A DNA stretch of 37,960 bases from Muribaculaceae bacterium (GCA_017473615.1 JAFUKL010000049.1:1-37960), one strand, 5' to 3'; positions 22,539-31,960 are shown, numbered from the stretch's first letter. Numbers and translations are program-made. The notes: generated by a model not told the origin, from the sequence alone.

Positions 22539-23120
22539 TTAATTAAGCATAGATTTCTCGTATTTATATCCCATTGAATATAGAGCGAGTGAAACGCCTA
22601 ATAGAAAGAACTGGCGGGCAACCTTAGCAAATATAAGATAAGCCTGTTTTGTCCCGGGTTCTATGCCTTGGTGCGTTATTGCATTAAGGGCATATTCGGC
22701 ACACTCCTGAATTGTAGATACCCATTTTTTAGCCTCCTTGGCTTCCTTCTCCTTAGGCGATTCTTGATTTAACCCCATCATGGTTTCAAGCACATAGTCA
22801 TCCATATAATCAAATCCTCGCTTGTTGCGTATCTCTACATATAAGTCCGGGATATCTTTTACATTGTCCCAACATGCGTCCCAGTATACGGCAGCACCTA
22901 TCCCATAGTAGCATGCCCATGCAATGGCAACCATTGGGTAACGGGCATATTCGGGAACAACGTCCGCCATATATTGCGGAGCACTTTCGCGCCATTTTTC
23001 CATCAGCTCCTCGATGTCATATAATTGTCTGTTTAACAATTGCCGATCGGTGCATATTTTCACCAAAGTCTTCTGAAGATTGGAGACAAACAATTCATCC
23101 CCGAAATTATTATTAAGCAT
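22539..23120 (-). CDS. Protein of unknown function, about 193 residues
   Basis: I do not recognise this family with certainty. The protein is helical, has no signal peptide, and contains a Trp/Tyr/Ala-rich hydrophobic centre (YPMVAIAWACYYGIGAAVYWDACWD) and a hydrophobic segment near the C-terminus (QFFLLGVSLALYSMGY). These could be weak membrane or buried helices. Codon use and composition look native. It is monocistronic. Its start lies 13 bp after copy B of the 71-bp upstream element also found before the ZIP gene. Confidence 0.8.
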   Translation of the reverse strand: MLNNNFGDELFVSNLQKTLVKICTDRQLLNRQLYDIEELMEKWRESAPQYMADVVPEYARYPMVAIAWACYYGIGAAVYWDACWDNVKDIPDLYVEIRNKRGFDYMDDYVLETMMGLNQESPKEKEAKEAKKWVSTIQECAEYALNAITHQGIEPGTKQAYLIFAKVARQFFLLGVSLALYSMGYKYEKSMLN

Positions 23121-23133
23121 ATCTGTATCCTAT

Positions 23134-23205
23134 TTTTAGAGGTTATTTTAATTTTATTTCGAGATTATTTTAAACCGCATTTTGGAATATTTTTTTCGTC
23201 AAATT
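23134..23205 (-). repeat. Copy B of the ~71-bp upstream element
   Basis: The reverse complement of this stretch is about 85% identical to 10930-11000 (shared AATTTGACGAAAA, ATTCCAAAAT, TTAAAATAATCTCGAAATAA, CTCTAAA-type end). It abuts the start of the 193-residue gene, in the same orientation relative to the gene as copy A has to ZIP. No TAnnTTTG -7 element lies between it and the gene, so the element itself may carry the promoter. Confidence 0.75.
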
Positions 23206-23219
23206 GCGCAGATAATAGC

Positions 23220-23408
23220 ATGCCATATCCAAGCGGTTTGATGAAAAAGACAGGCAAAAAAGCCTTAAAGAATCCGAAATATGACCTAAGTAAAACTGTA
23301 ATAAAATTTTCAAGAAAATTAAAAACAGCTACTCAAACACTTGCAAAATTACTGATAATTTCTCATTCAAAAAAGTCGAATACCAAAGAGCATACCTCTG
23401 AACGATAA
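23220..23408 (+). CDS. Possible small basic protein (62 residues)
   Basis: An ATG frame of 62 codons that is very rich in lysine (MKKTGKKALKNPKYDLSK, FSRKLKTATQTLAKLL) with no recognised domain. It starts 15 bp after the 71-bp repeat, on the opposite strand to the gene that repeat precedes. It might be a real small nucleic-acid-binding protein, a remnant, or chance in AT-rich sequence. No promoter or terminator supports it. Confidence 0.3.
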   Translation: MPYPSGLMKKTGKKALKNPKYDLSKTVIKFSRKLKTATQTLAKLLIISHSKKSNTKEHTSER

Positions 23409-23476
23409 CACTAAACGCATGACTTACAAACAACAACAACTTCTATTTATTAGAAATAATAATATGAGACAGATTC

Positions 23477-23746
23477 TCATTCTATATTGAATCTTCCCAT
23501 GTATATAAATATAAGAATAGCCGCTAATAACATTTGAAATATTATTCTTCTAATATAAATTTTCTTGCTTGTTTTTTCTTCCTTATTTACCAAAAAGATA
23601 TTGATTACACTTGAAACAAGAACAACTATTGACAATACAAATCCAATCATTGCCACCACAGGAGACCATTTAAAATAATAAGTCAACCCGATTAACAAAT
23701 AACTCACAAGATTAATTGTTGCATTAAAATTTAACCTGTTTCTCAT
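23477..23746 (-). CDS. Small three-TM membrane protein
   Basis: An 89-residue protein, nearly all hydrophobic, with TM helices at about 8-26, 29-52 and 66-85 separated by short charged loops (VNKEEKTSKKIYIRR). No family is recognised. It has a clear promoter just upstream, which supports it being expressed. It stands alone between the basic small frame and the frd operon terminator. Confidence 0.65.
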   Translation of the reverse strand: MRNRLNFNATINLVSYLLIGLTYYFKWSPVVAMIGFVLSIVVLVSSVINIFLVNKEEKTSKKIYIRRIIFQMLLAAILIFIYMGRFNIE

Positions 23747-23766
23747 AAATATATAAATTTAACTTT

Positions 23767-23775
23767 GCAAATATA
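23767..23775 (-). promoter_or_regulatory. -7 element of the three-TM protein gene
   Basis: TATATTTGC on the minus strand, 20 nt upstream of the start codon. Confidence 0.55.
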
Positions 23776-23795
23776 CAGATTATTCATATAAAAAA

Positions 23796-23826
23796 GAGTG
23801 TCTTGCGACAAAATCACAAGACACTC
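23796..23826 (-). terminator. Terminator of the frdCAB operon
   Basis: A 10-bp perfect stem (GAGTGTCTTG with CAAGACACTC), an 11-nt loop, and six Ts on the minus strand. It lies 28 bp after the frdB stop. Confidence 0.92.
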
Positions 23827-23854
23827 CACTTAAATTTATCTTATATCGCTGAGA

Positions 23855-24598
23855 TTAGTCAGAAACCTTTGCGCAAAGATATTCACGATTCAAGCGAGCG
23901 ATATTGCTTAACTTGATGTTCTTAGGACATTCAGCGGCACAAGCACCGGTGTTGGTACAGTTTCCGAAACCAAGTTCGTCCATCTTAGCCACCATAGCCT
24001 TAACGCGAGCCTTAGCCTCAACTTGACCTTGAGGAAGAAGAGCAAATTGGCTCACCTTAGCCGAAACGAACAACATAGCCGAACCGTTCTTACATGCAGC
24101 TACACAAGCACCACAGCCGATACAAGAAGCCGAATCCATAGCCTCATCTGCAGCCACCTTAGAGATAGGAAGCGCATTAGCATCTTGAGCACCGCCGCAG
24201 TTGAAAGATACATATCCACCGGCTTGCTGGATTTTATCGAATGCGTTACGGTCAACAATCAAGTCCTTGATTACAGGGAATGCAGCCGAACGCCAAGGCT
24301 CTACAGTGATTACTTCGCCTTCTTTGAAGCGACGCATATAAAGCTGACATGTGGTTGCACCTGTTGCAGGTCCGTGAGGATGTCCGTTCACATATAGAGA
24401 ACACATACCGCAGATACCTTCACGACAATCGTGGTCGAACGCTACCGGTTCTTCTCCCTTTTCTACAAGCGTCTCATTAAGAATATCCAATGTTTCAAGG
24501 AAAGAAGTATCCGGAGTTGACTCTACTGAGTATTCAACAAACTTTCCTGAAGCCTTAGGATTTGCTTGACGCCAAACTTTCAAAATATATTTTGCCAT
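23855..24598 (-). CDS. frdB: Fumarate reductase/succinate dehydrogenase iron-sulfur subunit
   Basis: A 247-residue protein. The plant-type ferredoxin domain holds the [2Fe-2S] ligands in [15 protein letters not shown] and a later cysteine in TTCQLYMRR. The C-terminal half holds the other clusters: [17 protein letters not shown] and [15 protein letters not shown]. It passes electrons between the flavin subunit and the quinone-linked cytochrome b. In Bacteroidales the complex mainly works as a menaquinol:fumarate reductase in anaerobic succinate formation. Third gene of a C-A-B operon, 25 bp after frdA. Confidence 0.95.
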   Translation of the reverse strand: MAKYILKVWRQANPKASGKFVEYSVESTPDTSFLETLDILNETLVEKGEEPVAFDHDCREGICGMCSLYVNGHPHGPATGATTCQLYMRRFKEGEVITVEPWRSAAFPVIKDLIVDRNAFDKIQQAGGYVSFNCGGAQDANALPISKVAADEAMDSASCIGCGACVAACKNGSAMLFVSAKVSQFALLPQGQVEAKARVKAMVAKMDELGFGNCTNTGACAAECPKNIKLSNIARLNREYLCAKVSD

Positions 24599-24623
24599 TT
24601 TTAATCCTTTCTTTCCTTAAATG

Positions 24624-26597
24624 TTATGACTTATAGTTACGAGTTTGAACCTTGATTGCTTCATATTCAAGAGGTTCTTTGATAAGAGATGGAGCTGCGT
24701 TGTCGTCACCGGCATAGTTCCAGCAAGCTACATAGAAATAGTTTTCATCATCACGCTTAGCCTCTCCTTCTTCGGTCTGATACTCTTCACGGAAGTGACC
24801 GCCACAACTTTCGTTACGGTTTAGAGCATCGTATGCCACAAGTTCACCCATTGTGATAAAGTCTCTCAAGCGGAATGCCTTATCAAGTTCAACGTTCATA
24901 CCTTCCAATTCACCCGGAACGAACAGATTGGTTTCAAATTCCTTACGAAGAGCTTTAAGTTTGGTAAGAGCCTCTTCCAAAGATGCCTTTGTACGAGCCA
25001 TACCCACATTATCCCACATGATGTTACCAAGTTCCTTGTGGATAGAATCAACAGAACGCTTACCCTTGATGTTCAATAGTGCCTTGTGTGCTTCAACACA
25101 CTTCTTTTCTGCCTCAGCAAATTCAGGAGCATCGGTAGAGAAACGCGGAACTGTAATCTGATCGCTCAAGTAGTTCTGGATTGTATAAGGAAGCACGAAG
25201 TAACCATCGGCAAGACCTTGCATTAGAGCAGAAGCACCAAGACGGTTAGCACCATGATCAGAGAAGTTACATTCACCTATCGCAAACAATCCCTTAACAG
25301 AAGTCTGCAATTCATAGTCTACCCAGATACCACCCATAGTATAGTGGATAGCAGGATAAATCATCATCGGTTCTTCGTATGGAGATACGTCGGTGATTTC
25401 TTCATACATATCGAATAGGTTGCCATAACGTTGAGCAACGACATCTTTTCCAAGACGATTGATAGCATCGCTGAAATCCAAGAATACAGCCTTACCTGAA
25501 TCGTTCACACCAAATCCCTTATCACAACGTTCCTTAGCGGCACGAGACGCAACGTCACGAGGAACCAAGTTTCCAAATGCCGGATAACGGCGTTCCAAAT
25601 AGTAGTCACGGTCTTCTTCAGGAACTTGAGAGCCCTTGATTTCGCCTTTTTGAAGTTTTTGTGCAGTTTCAAGTGACTTAGGAACCCAAATACGTCCGTC
25701 GTTACGAAGCGACTCACTCATAAGAGTAAGTTTAGACTGGTTACCACCACCCTTAACAGGAATACATGTAGGGTGAATCTGTACGTATGCAGGATTTGCA
25801 AAATACGCACCCTTACGGTAACAAGCTACAGCCGCACTACAGTTACAAGCCATCGCATTGGTTGATAGGAAATAAGCGTTACCATAACCGCCGGTAGCGA
25901 TAACCACCGCATGAGCTGCAAAACGCTCAAATTTACCCGTAACAAGGTTCTTGGCGATAATACCGCGTGCGCGTCCGTCGATAAGCACTACATCGTGCAT
26001 TTCATAACGATTGTAGCTCTTCACCTTGCCAAGTTGTATCTGGCGGTTAAGAGAAGAATATGCACCAAGAAGAAGTTGTTGTCCGGTTTGACCCTTAGCA
26101 TAGAACGTACGACTCACTTGTGCACCACCAAATGAACGGTTATCAAGAAGACCGCCATATTCGCGAGCGAAAGGAACACCCTGAGCCACGCACTGGTCGA
26201 TAATATCGTTTGACACCTCAGCAAGACGATACACATTAGCTTCGCGAGCACGGTAGTCACCACCCTTTACAGTGTCGTAGAACAGACGATAAACAGAGTC
26301 ACCATCATTCTTATAGTTCTTAGCAGCATTTATACCACCTTGTGCAGCAATTGAGTGAGCGCGACGAGGTGAATCTTGAATACAGAAATTCAATACATTG
26401 AATCCCATTTCGGCAAGCGTAGACGCAGCAGAAGCACCGGCAAGACCGGTACCTACAACGATTACGTCAAGACGACGCTTATTAGCAGGATTCACAAGTT
26501 TTTGATGAGCCTTATAGTTAGTCCACTTCTCAGCAACAGGACCTTCAGGAATCTTTGAGTCTATTACAGGCTGAGCAGCTTTTTTTGTTTCTTCCAT
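24624..26597 (-). CDS. frdA: Fumarate reductase/succinate dehydrogenase flavoprotein subunit
   Basis: A 657-residue flavoprotein. The FAD dinucleotide motif is [19 protein letters not shown], and the covalent FAD/histidine region is [14 protein letters not shown] preceded by RRAH. The substrate-site elements [33 protein letters not shown] and [18 protein letters not shown] are all intact. It interconverts fumarate and succinate on the cytoplasmic face. The length matches the type B (SdhA of the Wolinella/Bacteroides kind) family. It sits between frdC (29 bp) and frdB (25 bp). Confidence 0.96.
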   Translation of the reverse strand: MEETKKAAQPVIDSKIPEGPVAEKWTNYKAHQKLVNPANKRRLDVIVVGTGLAGASAASTLAEMGFNVLNFCIQDSPRRAHSIAAQGGINAAKNYKNDGDSVYRLFYDTVKGGDYRAREANVYRLAEVSNDIIDQCVAQGVPFAREYGGLLDNRSFGGAQVSRTFYAKGQTGQQLLLGAYSSLNRQIQLGKVKSYNRYEMHDVVLIDGRARGIIAKNLVTGKFERFAAHAVVIATGGYGNAYFLSTNAMACNCSAAVACYRKGAYFANPAYVQIHPTCIPVKGGGNQSKLTLMSESLRNDGRIWVPKSLETAQKLQKGEIKGSQVPEEDRDYYLERRYPAFGNLVPRDVASRAAKERCDKGFGVNDSGKAVFLDFSDAINRLGKDVVAQRYGNLFDMYEEITDVSPYEEPMMIYPAIHYTMGGIWVDYELQTSVKGLFAIGECNFSDHGANRLGASALMQGLADGYFVLPYTIQNYLSDQITVPRFSTDAPEFAEAEKKCVEAHKALLNIKGKRSVDSIHKELGNIMWDNVGMARTKASLEEALTKLKALRKEFETNLFVPGELEGMNVELDKAFRLRDFITMGELVAYDALNRNESCGGHFREEYQTEEGEAKRDDENYFYVACWNYAGDDNAAPSLIKEPLEYEAIKVQTRNYKS

Positions 26598-26626
26598 AAT
26601 TGATTTAGAATTTTATAGTTAGACAA

Positions 26627-27313
26627 TTATTTGCAACAGCCATAAGCCATGATTGTGAAGACGATAGCCTCAATTGCGAACAATGCGCAAACGATTGTAG
26701 CCCACCACCAAGAGATTGTTTTCCAGCGAGGAAGCCATACATTGTTGCTTGTACCCACCGACTGGAATGCGCTCCAAATACCATGTGTCAAATGAAACCA
26801 AAGAGCAGCAAACCCAATTAGATAGATAGGTAAAGTCCAAGGGCAGCTGAAAGCGGCAAAAATAGCCTCTTTTCCACCAAGAACCTCTACATCATAATTG
26901 CCGAAATACATTTCTTGCAATTCAGGAAGCTGCATTTTAGCCCAGAATTGCACTAAGTGCAATATCATAAAGCACAATACAAAGATACCGAGAGCAAGCA
27001 TGTTTTGAGATGCCCATTCTACAGTAGCAGGACGCTTGCTTACTGCATAGCGGTCGTTTCCGCGAGCCTTACGGTTCTGGATTGTCAACCACAAAGCGTA
27101 AACAATGTGAAGCACTACACCGGCAGCAATTACTGCTGTTCCGGCCAAAGCATACCAATTCGCACCCAAGAAATGACAAATAGCCTCGTATGCATCCATT
27201 GACACAAGAGCCACCGCATTCATAAGCACGTGGAATGTAATGAATAGGATTAAGAAAAGCCCTGTCAAAGACATTACGACCTTTCTACCTACAGATGATT
27301 TGGTTAACCACAT
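26627..27313 (-). CDS. frdC: Fumarate reductase/succinate dehydrogenase cytochrome b subunit (type B, diheme)
   Basis: A 228-residue membrane anchor with five TM helices (about 12-36, 52-76, 100-120, 158-180, 198-224). Histidines inside the helices (FITFHVLMNAV, AAGVVLHIVYAL, MILHLVQFW, WFHLTHGIW) are the expected ligands of two hemes. It moves electrons between menaquinone and FrdB. First gene of the operon, with a recognisable promoter upstream. Confidence 0.94.
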   Translation of the reverse strand: MWLTKSSVGRKVVMSLTGLFLILFITFHVLMNAVALVSMDAYEAICHFLGANWYALAGTAVIAAGVVLHIVYALWLTIQNRKARGNDRYAVSKRPATVEWASQNMLALGIFVLCFMILHLVQFWAKMQLPELQEMYFGNYDVEVLGGKEAIFAAFSCPWTLPIYLIGFAALWFHLTHGIWSAFQSVGTSNNVWLPRWKTISWWWATIVCALFAIEAIVFTIMAYGCCK

Positions 27314-27373
27314 AGTAGTTCTGAATTTAATTATTAATTTGATTAGTTATTTCTTTAAAGTTTCAATTTATCT

Positions 27374-27406
27374 ACAAAAATAACCCTTATTCACCGTTTA
27401 TGCAAC
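27374..27406 (-). promoter_or_regulatory. frdCAB promoter
   Basis: On the minus strand, GTTG (27406-27403), 20 nt, TATTTTTGT (27382-27374). The leader is about 55 nt. Confidence 0.7.
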
Positions 27407-27442
27407 TATTAACGAAAAAATTCTCCAATTTTTATACAAAAC

Positions 27443-27482
27443 AAAAAAGCGAAACAGAGACCACGCCTCTATTTCGCTTTTT
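27443..27482 (-). terminator. Terminator of gyrB
   Basis: A hairpin AAAAAAGCGAAACAGAG...CTCTATTTCGCTTTTT, stem about 17 bp with one mismatch and a 7-nt loop. T tracts lie on both strands, so it can work both ways; it sits 24 bp after the gyrB stop. Confidence 0.88.
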
Positions 27483-27505
27483 CTCACATTTGCCCTTGCA
27501 ACAAA

Positions 27506-29461
27506 TCAACTGTCTATATTTGCATAGGTTGCATTCTGCTCAATAAACTCACGACGCGGAGCAACATCCTCTCCCATCAACATGGAGAATATACGATCAC
27601 TTTCAGCCGCATCAGAGATGTGTACCTGCTTTAGGATACGATTTTCAGGATCCATTGTAGTATCCCATAATTGCTCGGCATTCATTTCACCAAGACCTTT
27701 ATAGCGTTGAACTTTCACCTGTTTTTCTTCTCCGTTGGCATAACGCATAATGAATTGTTCACGCTGTTGCTCGTCCCAGCAATACTCTTCATGCGAACCT
27801 TTCGTACACTTATACAAAGGCGGCGTAGCAAGATAAAGATAGCCGTTTTCAATAATAGGACGCATACGACGGAAGAAGAATGTCATAAGCAATGTTGCAA
27901 TGTGCGCACCATCGACATCGGCATCGGTCATGATGATAATCTTATGATAACGCAACTTACTAAGATTAGCCTCCTTAGGGTCATCTTCAGTACCTATAGT
28001 CACACCCAAAGCACGGAACAAGTTTACAATTTCCTCACTATCAAGAATTTTATGTTCCATCGCTTTTTCCACATTCAGAATTTTTCCGCGCAACGGCAGA
28101 ATAGCTTGAAACATACGGTCACGCCCTTGCTTTGCAGTACCACCCGCAGAATCTCCCTCGACAAGGAACAATTCACATTCGTCAGGTACACGAGAAGAAC
28201 AATCGGCAAGTTTACCCGGCAGACCGCCACCGGTCAACGGCGACTTTCTCTGCACTTTCATACGCGCATTATAAGCTGCATGACGAGCCTTCGCTGCCAG
28301 CACCACCTTTTCCACAATGGCTTTAGCTTGATTAGGATGTTCCTCCAAGTAATTACCCAACGCCTCGGCTACAGCAGTTTGAACAGCACCGATAACCTCG
28401 GTATTACCCAATTTAGTCTTTGTTTGTCCTTCAAATTGCGGTTCAAGCACTTTAACCGACACAACGGCTGTCAACCCCTCACGGAAGTCATCACTCGCCA
28501 CCTCCACTTTTTCTTTCTCAAGAATCTTGGAATCCTCGGCATATTTTTTCAGAGTGCTTGTCAAGCCGCGACGGAAACCGGTCAAATGCGTACCGCCCTC
28601 TATCGTATTAATATTGTTCACATAAGAATACACATTCTCATTGAATGTAGTATTGTAGGTCATTGCGACCTCCACCGGAATACCCTGTTTCTCGATGTTT
28701 ATATGAATAATATCATTTATCAAGTGTTCCTTATTGGAGTCTATATATTGAACGAAATCGTCAAGTCCTGTTTCCGAAAAGAAGACTTCCTTTTTCGCAT
28801 TCCCCTCATCATCCTTTACACGCATATCGGTGAGAGTAAGTGTTATGCCCGCATTTAAGAAAGCGAGGTCACGCAAGCGTGTAGCCAAAGTATTGTAGTC
28901 ATACACAATCTCGGTGAAAATAGTATCGTCGGGATGGAAATAGATAGTTGTACCATGCTCTTCAGTCTCACCTATCACTTTCATATCGCTTGTAGGATGA
29001 CCGCAACTATATTCCTGCATATACACCTTTCCGTCACGACGTACCTCGGCACGCAGATAGGTAGACAATGCGTTAACACAAGATACACCCACACCGTGAA
29101 GACCTCCCGACACCTTGTAAGAACCTTTATCGAACTTACCTCCGGCATGCAACACCGTAAGCACCACTTCCAGTGCCGGTTTATGCAGTTTCTCATGCAT
29201 ATCCACCGGAATACCGCGACCGTTATCCTCCACCTTTATGGAATTATCCTCCGTGATTGTAACCTCTATGTGCGACGCAAATCCTGCCAACGCTTCATCG
29301 ATGGAGTTGTCCACCACTTCATACACCAAGTGATGTAAACCCTTGCTGCTGGTATCCCCGATATACATTGAGGGACGCTTACGCACCGCTTCAAGTCCTT
29401 CAAGCACTTGAATATTATCGGCGGTATAATTTTTTTCTTCTTCCAATAATTCTTCTGCCAT
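27506..29461 (-). CDS. gyrB: DNA gyrase subunit B
   Basis: A 651-residue protein with the GHKL ATPase domain (VYEVVDNSIDEALAG, VEDNGRGIPVDMH, GGLHGVGVSCVNALS), transducer domain, TOPRIM domain (ELFLVEGDSAGGTAKQGRD, TDADVDGAHIATLLMTFF) and C-terminal GyrB tail (QRYKGLGEMNAEQLWDTTMDP). PSMYIGDTS at the start and QTKTKLGN in the transducer fit GyrB rather than ParE. It supplies ATP-driven negative supercoiling together with GyrA, which is not in the window. Own promoter and terminator. Confidence 0.96.
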   Translation of the reverse strand: MAEELLEEEKNYTADNIQVLEGLEAVRKRPSMYIGDTSSKGLHHLVYEVVDNSIDEALAGFASHIEVTITEDNSIKVEDNGRGIPVDMHEKLHKPALEVVLTVLHAGGKFDKGSYKVSGGLHGVGVSCVNALSTYLRAEVRRDGKVYMQEYSCGHPTSDMKVIGETEEHGTTIYFHPDDTIFTEIVYDYNTLATRLRDLAFLNAGITLTLTDMRVKDDEGNAKKEVFFSETGLDDFVQYIDSNKEHLINDIIHINIEKQGIPVEVAMTYNTTFNENVYSYVNNINTIEGGTHLTGFRRGLTSTLKKYAEDSKILEKEKVEVASDDFREGLTAVVSVKVLEPQFEGQTKTKLGNTEVIGAVQTAVAEALGNYLEEHPNQAKAIVEKVVLAAKARHAAYNARMKVQRKSPLTGGGLPGKLADCSSRVPDECELFLVEGDSAGGTAKQGRDRMFQAILPLRGKILNVEKAMEHKILDSEEIVNLFRALGVTIGTEDDPKEANLSKLRYHKIIIMTDADVDGAHIATLLMTFFFRRMRPIIENGYLYLATPPLYKCTKGSHEEYCWDEQQREQFIMRYANGEEKQVKVQRYKGLGEMNAEQLWDTTMDPENRILKQVHISDAAESDRIFSMLMGEDVAPRREFIEQNATYANIDS

Positions 29462-29500
29462 AATTATATTTTTCTTGTTTTTTCAGCACATTTCAACAAA

Positions 29501-29508
29501 CAAAAATA
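29501..29508 (-). promoter_or_regulatory. -7 element of the gyrB promoter
   Basis: TATTTTTG on the minus strand, about 40 nt upstream of the gyrB start. The rest of the gap 29509-29699 is A/T- and C-rich non-coding sequence in which I see nothing else. Confidence 0.5.
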
Positions 29509-29699
29509 CTAAAAAATCCCGTTTCTACGAAATAAAAGGGTCTCATTTTCAAGACTATTTTTTCTAAAATCGGTATCTAAGAGGCACACATGCCGTCAAA
29601 CGCATTTTAAGGCTCATTACAGCCATTTGAACCATCCTACCGACAACCGGTCGACAGACCGACCATCAACACCATACAAACAAAAATTCTCATACAAAA

Positions 29700-29733
29700 A
29701 ATCGGTGCAGATTCAAAAAAATCCACACCGATT
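29700..29733 (-). terminator. Terminator of the RidA gene
   Basis: An 8-bp stem (AATCGGTG, CACCGATT), with a T tract on the minus strand, 16 bp after the stop. Confidence 0.82.
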
Positions 29734-29749
29734 AAGCCATAAATAGATG

Positions 29750-30127
29750 CTATCGCACCGCTATACACTCTATTTCCACAAGTGCATTCTTCGGCAGCGT
29801 TTTCACCGCCACGGCAGAGCGAGCCGGAGCCACACCTTCAAAGAATGACGCATATACCTCATTCATAGCTGCAAAGTCAGCCATATCAGCAAGAAACACT
29901 GTGGTTTTCACTACATTATCCATAGTCATACCTGCCTCTGCCAGAATATTCTTCATATTAGTAAGCGATTGACGGGTCAATTCTTTTATACCTCCCTCGG
30001 CAAACTCTCCCGTTGCCGGATTCACAGGCAATTGTCCCGAAACAAACACCATGCCGTTAGCTTCTATCGCCTGACTGTAAGGTCCTATCGCAGCCGGCGC
30101 ATTTGTAGTTGCAATTTGTTTCTTCAT
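29750..30127 (-). CDS. ridA: RidA family 2-iminobutanoate/2-iminopropanoate deaminase
   Basis: A 125-residue protein of the YjgF/YER057c/UK114 family. It has the N-terminal signature APAAIGPYSQAIEANGMVFVSGQLP, the central KNILAEAGMTMDNVVKTTVFL, and the catalytic arginine in APARSAVAVKTLPKNALVEIE. It hydrolyses reactive enamines/imines made by PLP enzymes such as threonine dehydratase, as a trimer in the cytoplasm. The substrate-stabilising Arg and Glu are present, which supports a true RidA. Confidence 0.95.
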   Translation of the reverse strand: MKKQIATTNAPAAIGPYSQAIEANGMVFVSGQLPVNPATGEFAEGGIKELTRQSLTNMKNILAEAGMTMDNVVKTTVFLADMADFAAMNEVYASFFEGVAPARSAVAVKTLPKNALVEIECIAVR

Positions 30128-30172
30128 AATCTTGTCTTAATCATTTATTTTATATAATTATTTTCTTTATAA

Positions 30173-31153
30173 TTACTGTAGTTCTACACTTATAACTTTC
30201 TGCCTCACCACTCCATTCATAACACACTCGTTATAATATTTCGTCATATATCTTGTTCCGCTTTCAAGCTCTATCCAGTAATACCACCGGTCGGTAACCA
30301 CAGGGACAGATATATTTTCCAAGATTTGAGAATTTGCGCCGGCTTTTTCAGCCAAATCGGCTGCAACCGAAATCAACTGTTTTTCATCATATTTCGTATC
30401 CACAACCACATTTGCCAATGCCGCTAAATCAGAATTATCAAAACTACATATTTCAACTTTTGATGTCACTTCCGCATCTATTTGAATATTAGGAGCCACA
30501 ATTATGCTTTTCTTCAGATTTCCTTTATACTCCATTCCCGAAACCATTGCAACACCATTCAGTTCAAACAACGACAATACAGGCTCCATATCCTTATAGA
30601 CCAATTCCTTGGACACAAGCATATTTCTCACTGAATTCAACATCTGCGACATCTTAGCCAAATCTTTTTCCGTAGCCTCAGGATGTTCTTGTTTATACTT
30701 ATTCAACTGCACCTCTAACACAGCATCTACCATACCCGACGACTTTAATTGCTCCAGCACGTCGTCAATATTATATATATCCTTTACCGACCCATAAAAA
30801 TCCGTTTGCAATTCTATAGGAATAGTATCAGTTTTTTCTACTATCGATTTATAGCTTTCAGCCATACCGGTTTTATCCACTATCCTATCTTTAACCGAAG
30901 GATTACACCTGAATATCAAATCTCCGTTCTGTAACGTATCCACAAGGCTCAGCAGCACCATCTGCCGATTAGCCGAAATACAAACAGTATCACCATTACT
31001 TATCTCATACTCTGCTGAAAGAATTTCATACTTGGCATTATCTCCTAATCCCCAATTATTATAAATAGAGACAACACTATCTTTGGGATTCTGAGCCAAG
31101 GACATTGAAACTCCAAACAACACCGTTAAAATCGCTGCGAACAATCTCTTCAT
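30173..31153 (-). CDS. Secreted protein of unknown function (326 residues)
   Basis: Residues 1-20 form a signal peptide (LFAAILTVLFGVSMSLAQ), so the protein is exported. The mature part is not recognised. It is a beta-rich protein with two helical segments around 130-175 (DVLEQLKSSGMVDAVLEVQLNKY, DLAKMSQMLNSVRNM) and a C-terminal YYWIELESGTRYMTKYYNECVM. The repeated aromatic/beta pattern fits Bacteroidetes-specific periplasmic proteins. It has a consensus promoter, sitting just before the tRNA-Glu terminator, and is probably monocistronic. Confidence 0.8.
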   Translation of the reverse strand: MKRLFAAILTVLFGVSMSLAQNPKDSVVSIYNNWGLGDNAKYEILSAEYEISNGDTVCISANRQMVLLSLVDTLQNGDLIFRCNPSVKDRIVDKTGMAESYKSIVEKTDTIPIELQTDFYGSVKDIYNIDDVLEQLKSSGMVDAVLEVQLNKYKQEHPEATEKDLAKMSQMLNSVRNMLVSKELVYKDMEPVLSLFELNGVAMVSGMEYKGNLKKSIIVAPNIQIDAEVTSKVEICSFDNSDLAALANVVVDTKYDEKQLISVAADLAEKAGANSQILENISVPVVTDRWYYWIELESGTRYMTKYYNECVMNGVVRQKVISVELQ

Positions 31154-31199
31154 AACAATTCAGCTTAAAATTTTCTCAAAACAATTTCTAACACTCTTA

Positions 31200-31230
31200 C
31201 AAATATACTCACATTTTCGTTAAGAACAAA
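31200..31230 (-). promoter_or_regulatory. Promoter of the secreted unknown gene
   Basis: On the minus strand, TTTG (31230-31227), 19 nt, TATATTTG (31207-31200): full consensus. Confidence 0.72.
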
Positions 31231-31240
31231 AACAAACGGC

Positions 31241-31275
31241 AAAAAGGCACTAAGTCTTAAACTTAGCGCCTTTTT
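31241..31275 (-). terminator. Terminator of the rpsT/tRNA-Glu unit
   Basis: Stem AAAAAGGC-A-CTAAG / CTTAG-C-GCCTTTTT with one A/C mismatch and a 7-nt loop. It begins 1 bp after the end of the tRNA-Glu gene. Confidence 0.88.
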
Positions 31276-31276
31276 G

Positions 31277-31348
31277 TAGCCCATAGCAGAATCGAACTGC
31301 TCTTTCAAGAATGAAAATCTTGCGTCCTAACCGATAGACGAATGGGCC
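31277..31348 (-). tRNA. tRNA-Glu (anticodon TTC), copy 1
   Basis: A 72-nt cloverleaf on the minus strand. It starts GGCCCAT, has the anticodon arm CAAGA-TTTTCAT-TCTTG with anticodon TTC, a T arm containing GTTCGATTC, and the acceptor end ATGGGCTA. CCA is not encoded. Identical to the copy upstream of rpsT. Confidence 0.95.
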
Positions 31349-31401
31349 ATCATTCAACCACTCTCTAACGAGAGCAATCTGTTCGTCAACTTAATTACCT
31401 A

Positions 31402-31656
31402 TCAGGCAAGCTTGTTCATGTGATGAGCAAGTTTTGATTTCAAATTAGAAGCTTTATTCTTTGAAATCAAGCCTTTACCAGCAATTTTATCTAATAGAGA
31501 AACTACTTTAGGATATTTCTCTGTTGCTTCAGCCTTATCAGTCAATGCACGGAAACGACGTACTGCCGTACGAGCTGACTTCACATAATAACGGTTATGC
31601 AATCTTCTTGCCACTGTTTGGCGTATTCTCTTAATTGATGATTTGTGATTTGCCAT
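31402..31656 (-). CDS. rpsT: 30S ribosomal protein S20
   Basis: An 84-residue, highly basic protein with the S20 signature ([21 protein letters not shown] at the start, [11 protein letters not shown]-like centre, then [24 protein letters not shown]). It binds 16S rRNA in the body of the small subunit. It lies between two identical tRNA-Glu genes on the same strand and is probably co-transcribed with them from the promoter at 31792-31824; processing of the tRNAs would free the mRNA. Confidence 0.96.
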   Translation of the reverse strand: MANHKSSIKRIRQTVARRLHNRYYVKSARTAVRRFRALTDKAEATEKYPKVVSLLDKIAGKGLISKNKASNLKSKLAHHMNKLA

Positions 31657-31693
31657 TTCTAAAAATCTTAATCTTTAAGTGCATTTTATATTG

Positions 31694-31765
31694 TAGCCCA
31701 TAGCAGAATCGAACTGCTCTTTCAAGAATGAAAATCTTGCGTCCTAACCGATAGACGAATGGGCC
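31694..31765 (-). tRNA. tRNA-Glu (anticodon TTC), copy 2
   Basis: The same 72 nt as the copy at 31277-31348, with the identical anticodon arm and acceptor. It is the first gene of the rpsT unit, about 27 nt after the promoter -7 element. Confidence 0.95.
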
Positions 31766-31791
31766 TTAAACCTTGCTTATCAAAAGCGAGT

Positions 31792-31824
31792 GCAAATATA
31801 GGCACTTTTTTCGAATCTGCCAAA
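31792..31824 (-). promoter_or_regulatory. Consensus promoter of the tRNA-Glu/rpsT unit
   Basis: On the minus strand, TTTG (31824-31821), 20 nt, TATATTTGC (31800-31792): a perfect match to the Bacteroidetes -33/-7 consensus. A second -7-like TATCTTTGC lies further upstream (31947-31939) with a poor -33. Confidence 0.85.
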
Positions 31825-31960
31825 TATTCAAGCATCAAATTTCAAAAAAGCTCATATTTTCCATTATTTTTCACTCTTTATGCTTGCACACATCGCTGTT
31901 TTTTACGAATATTGCAAAAATTTTCCAACTATTATTTTGCAAAGATAATCATTTCCCCCT

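Noticed and set aside
27671-28858. A 395-codon plus-strand frame opposite gyrB
   Set aside because: Long only because gyrB codon use leaves few stops on the other strand; no domain, promoter or homologous motif, while gyrB is fully intact.
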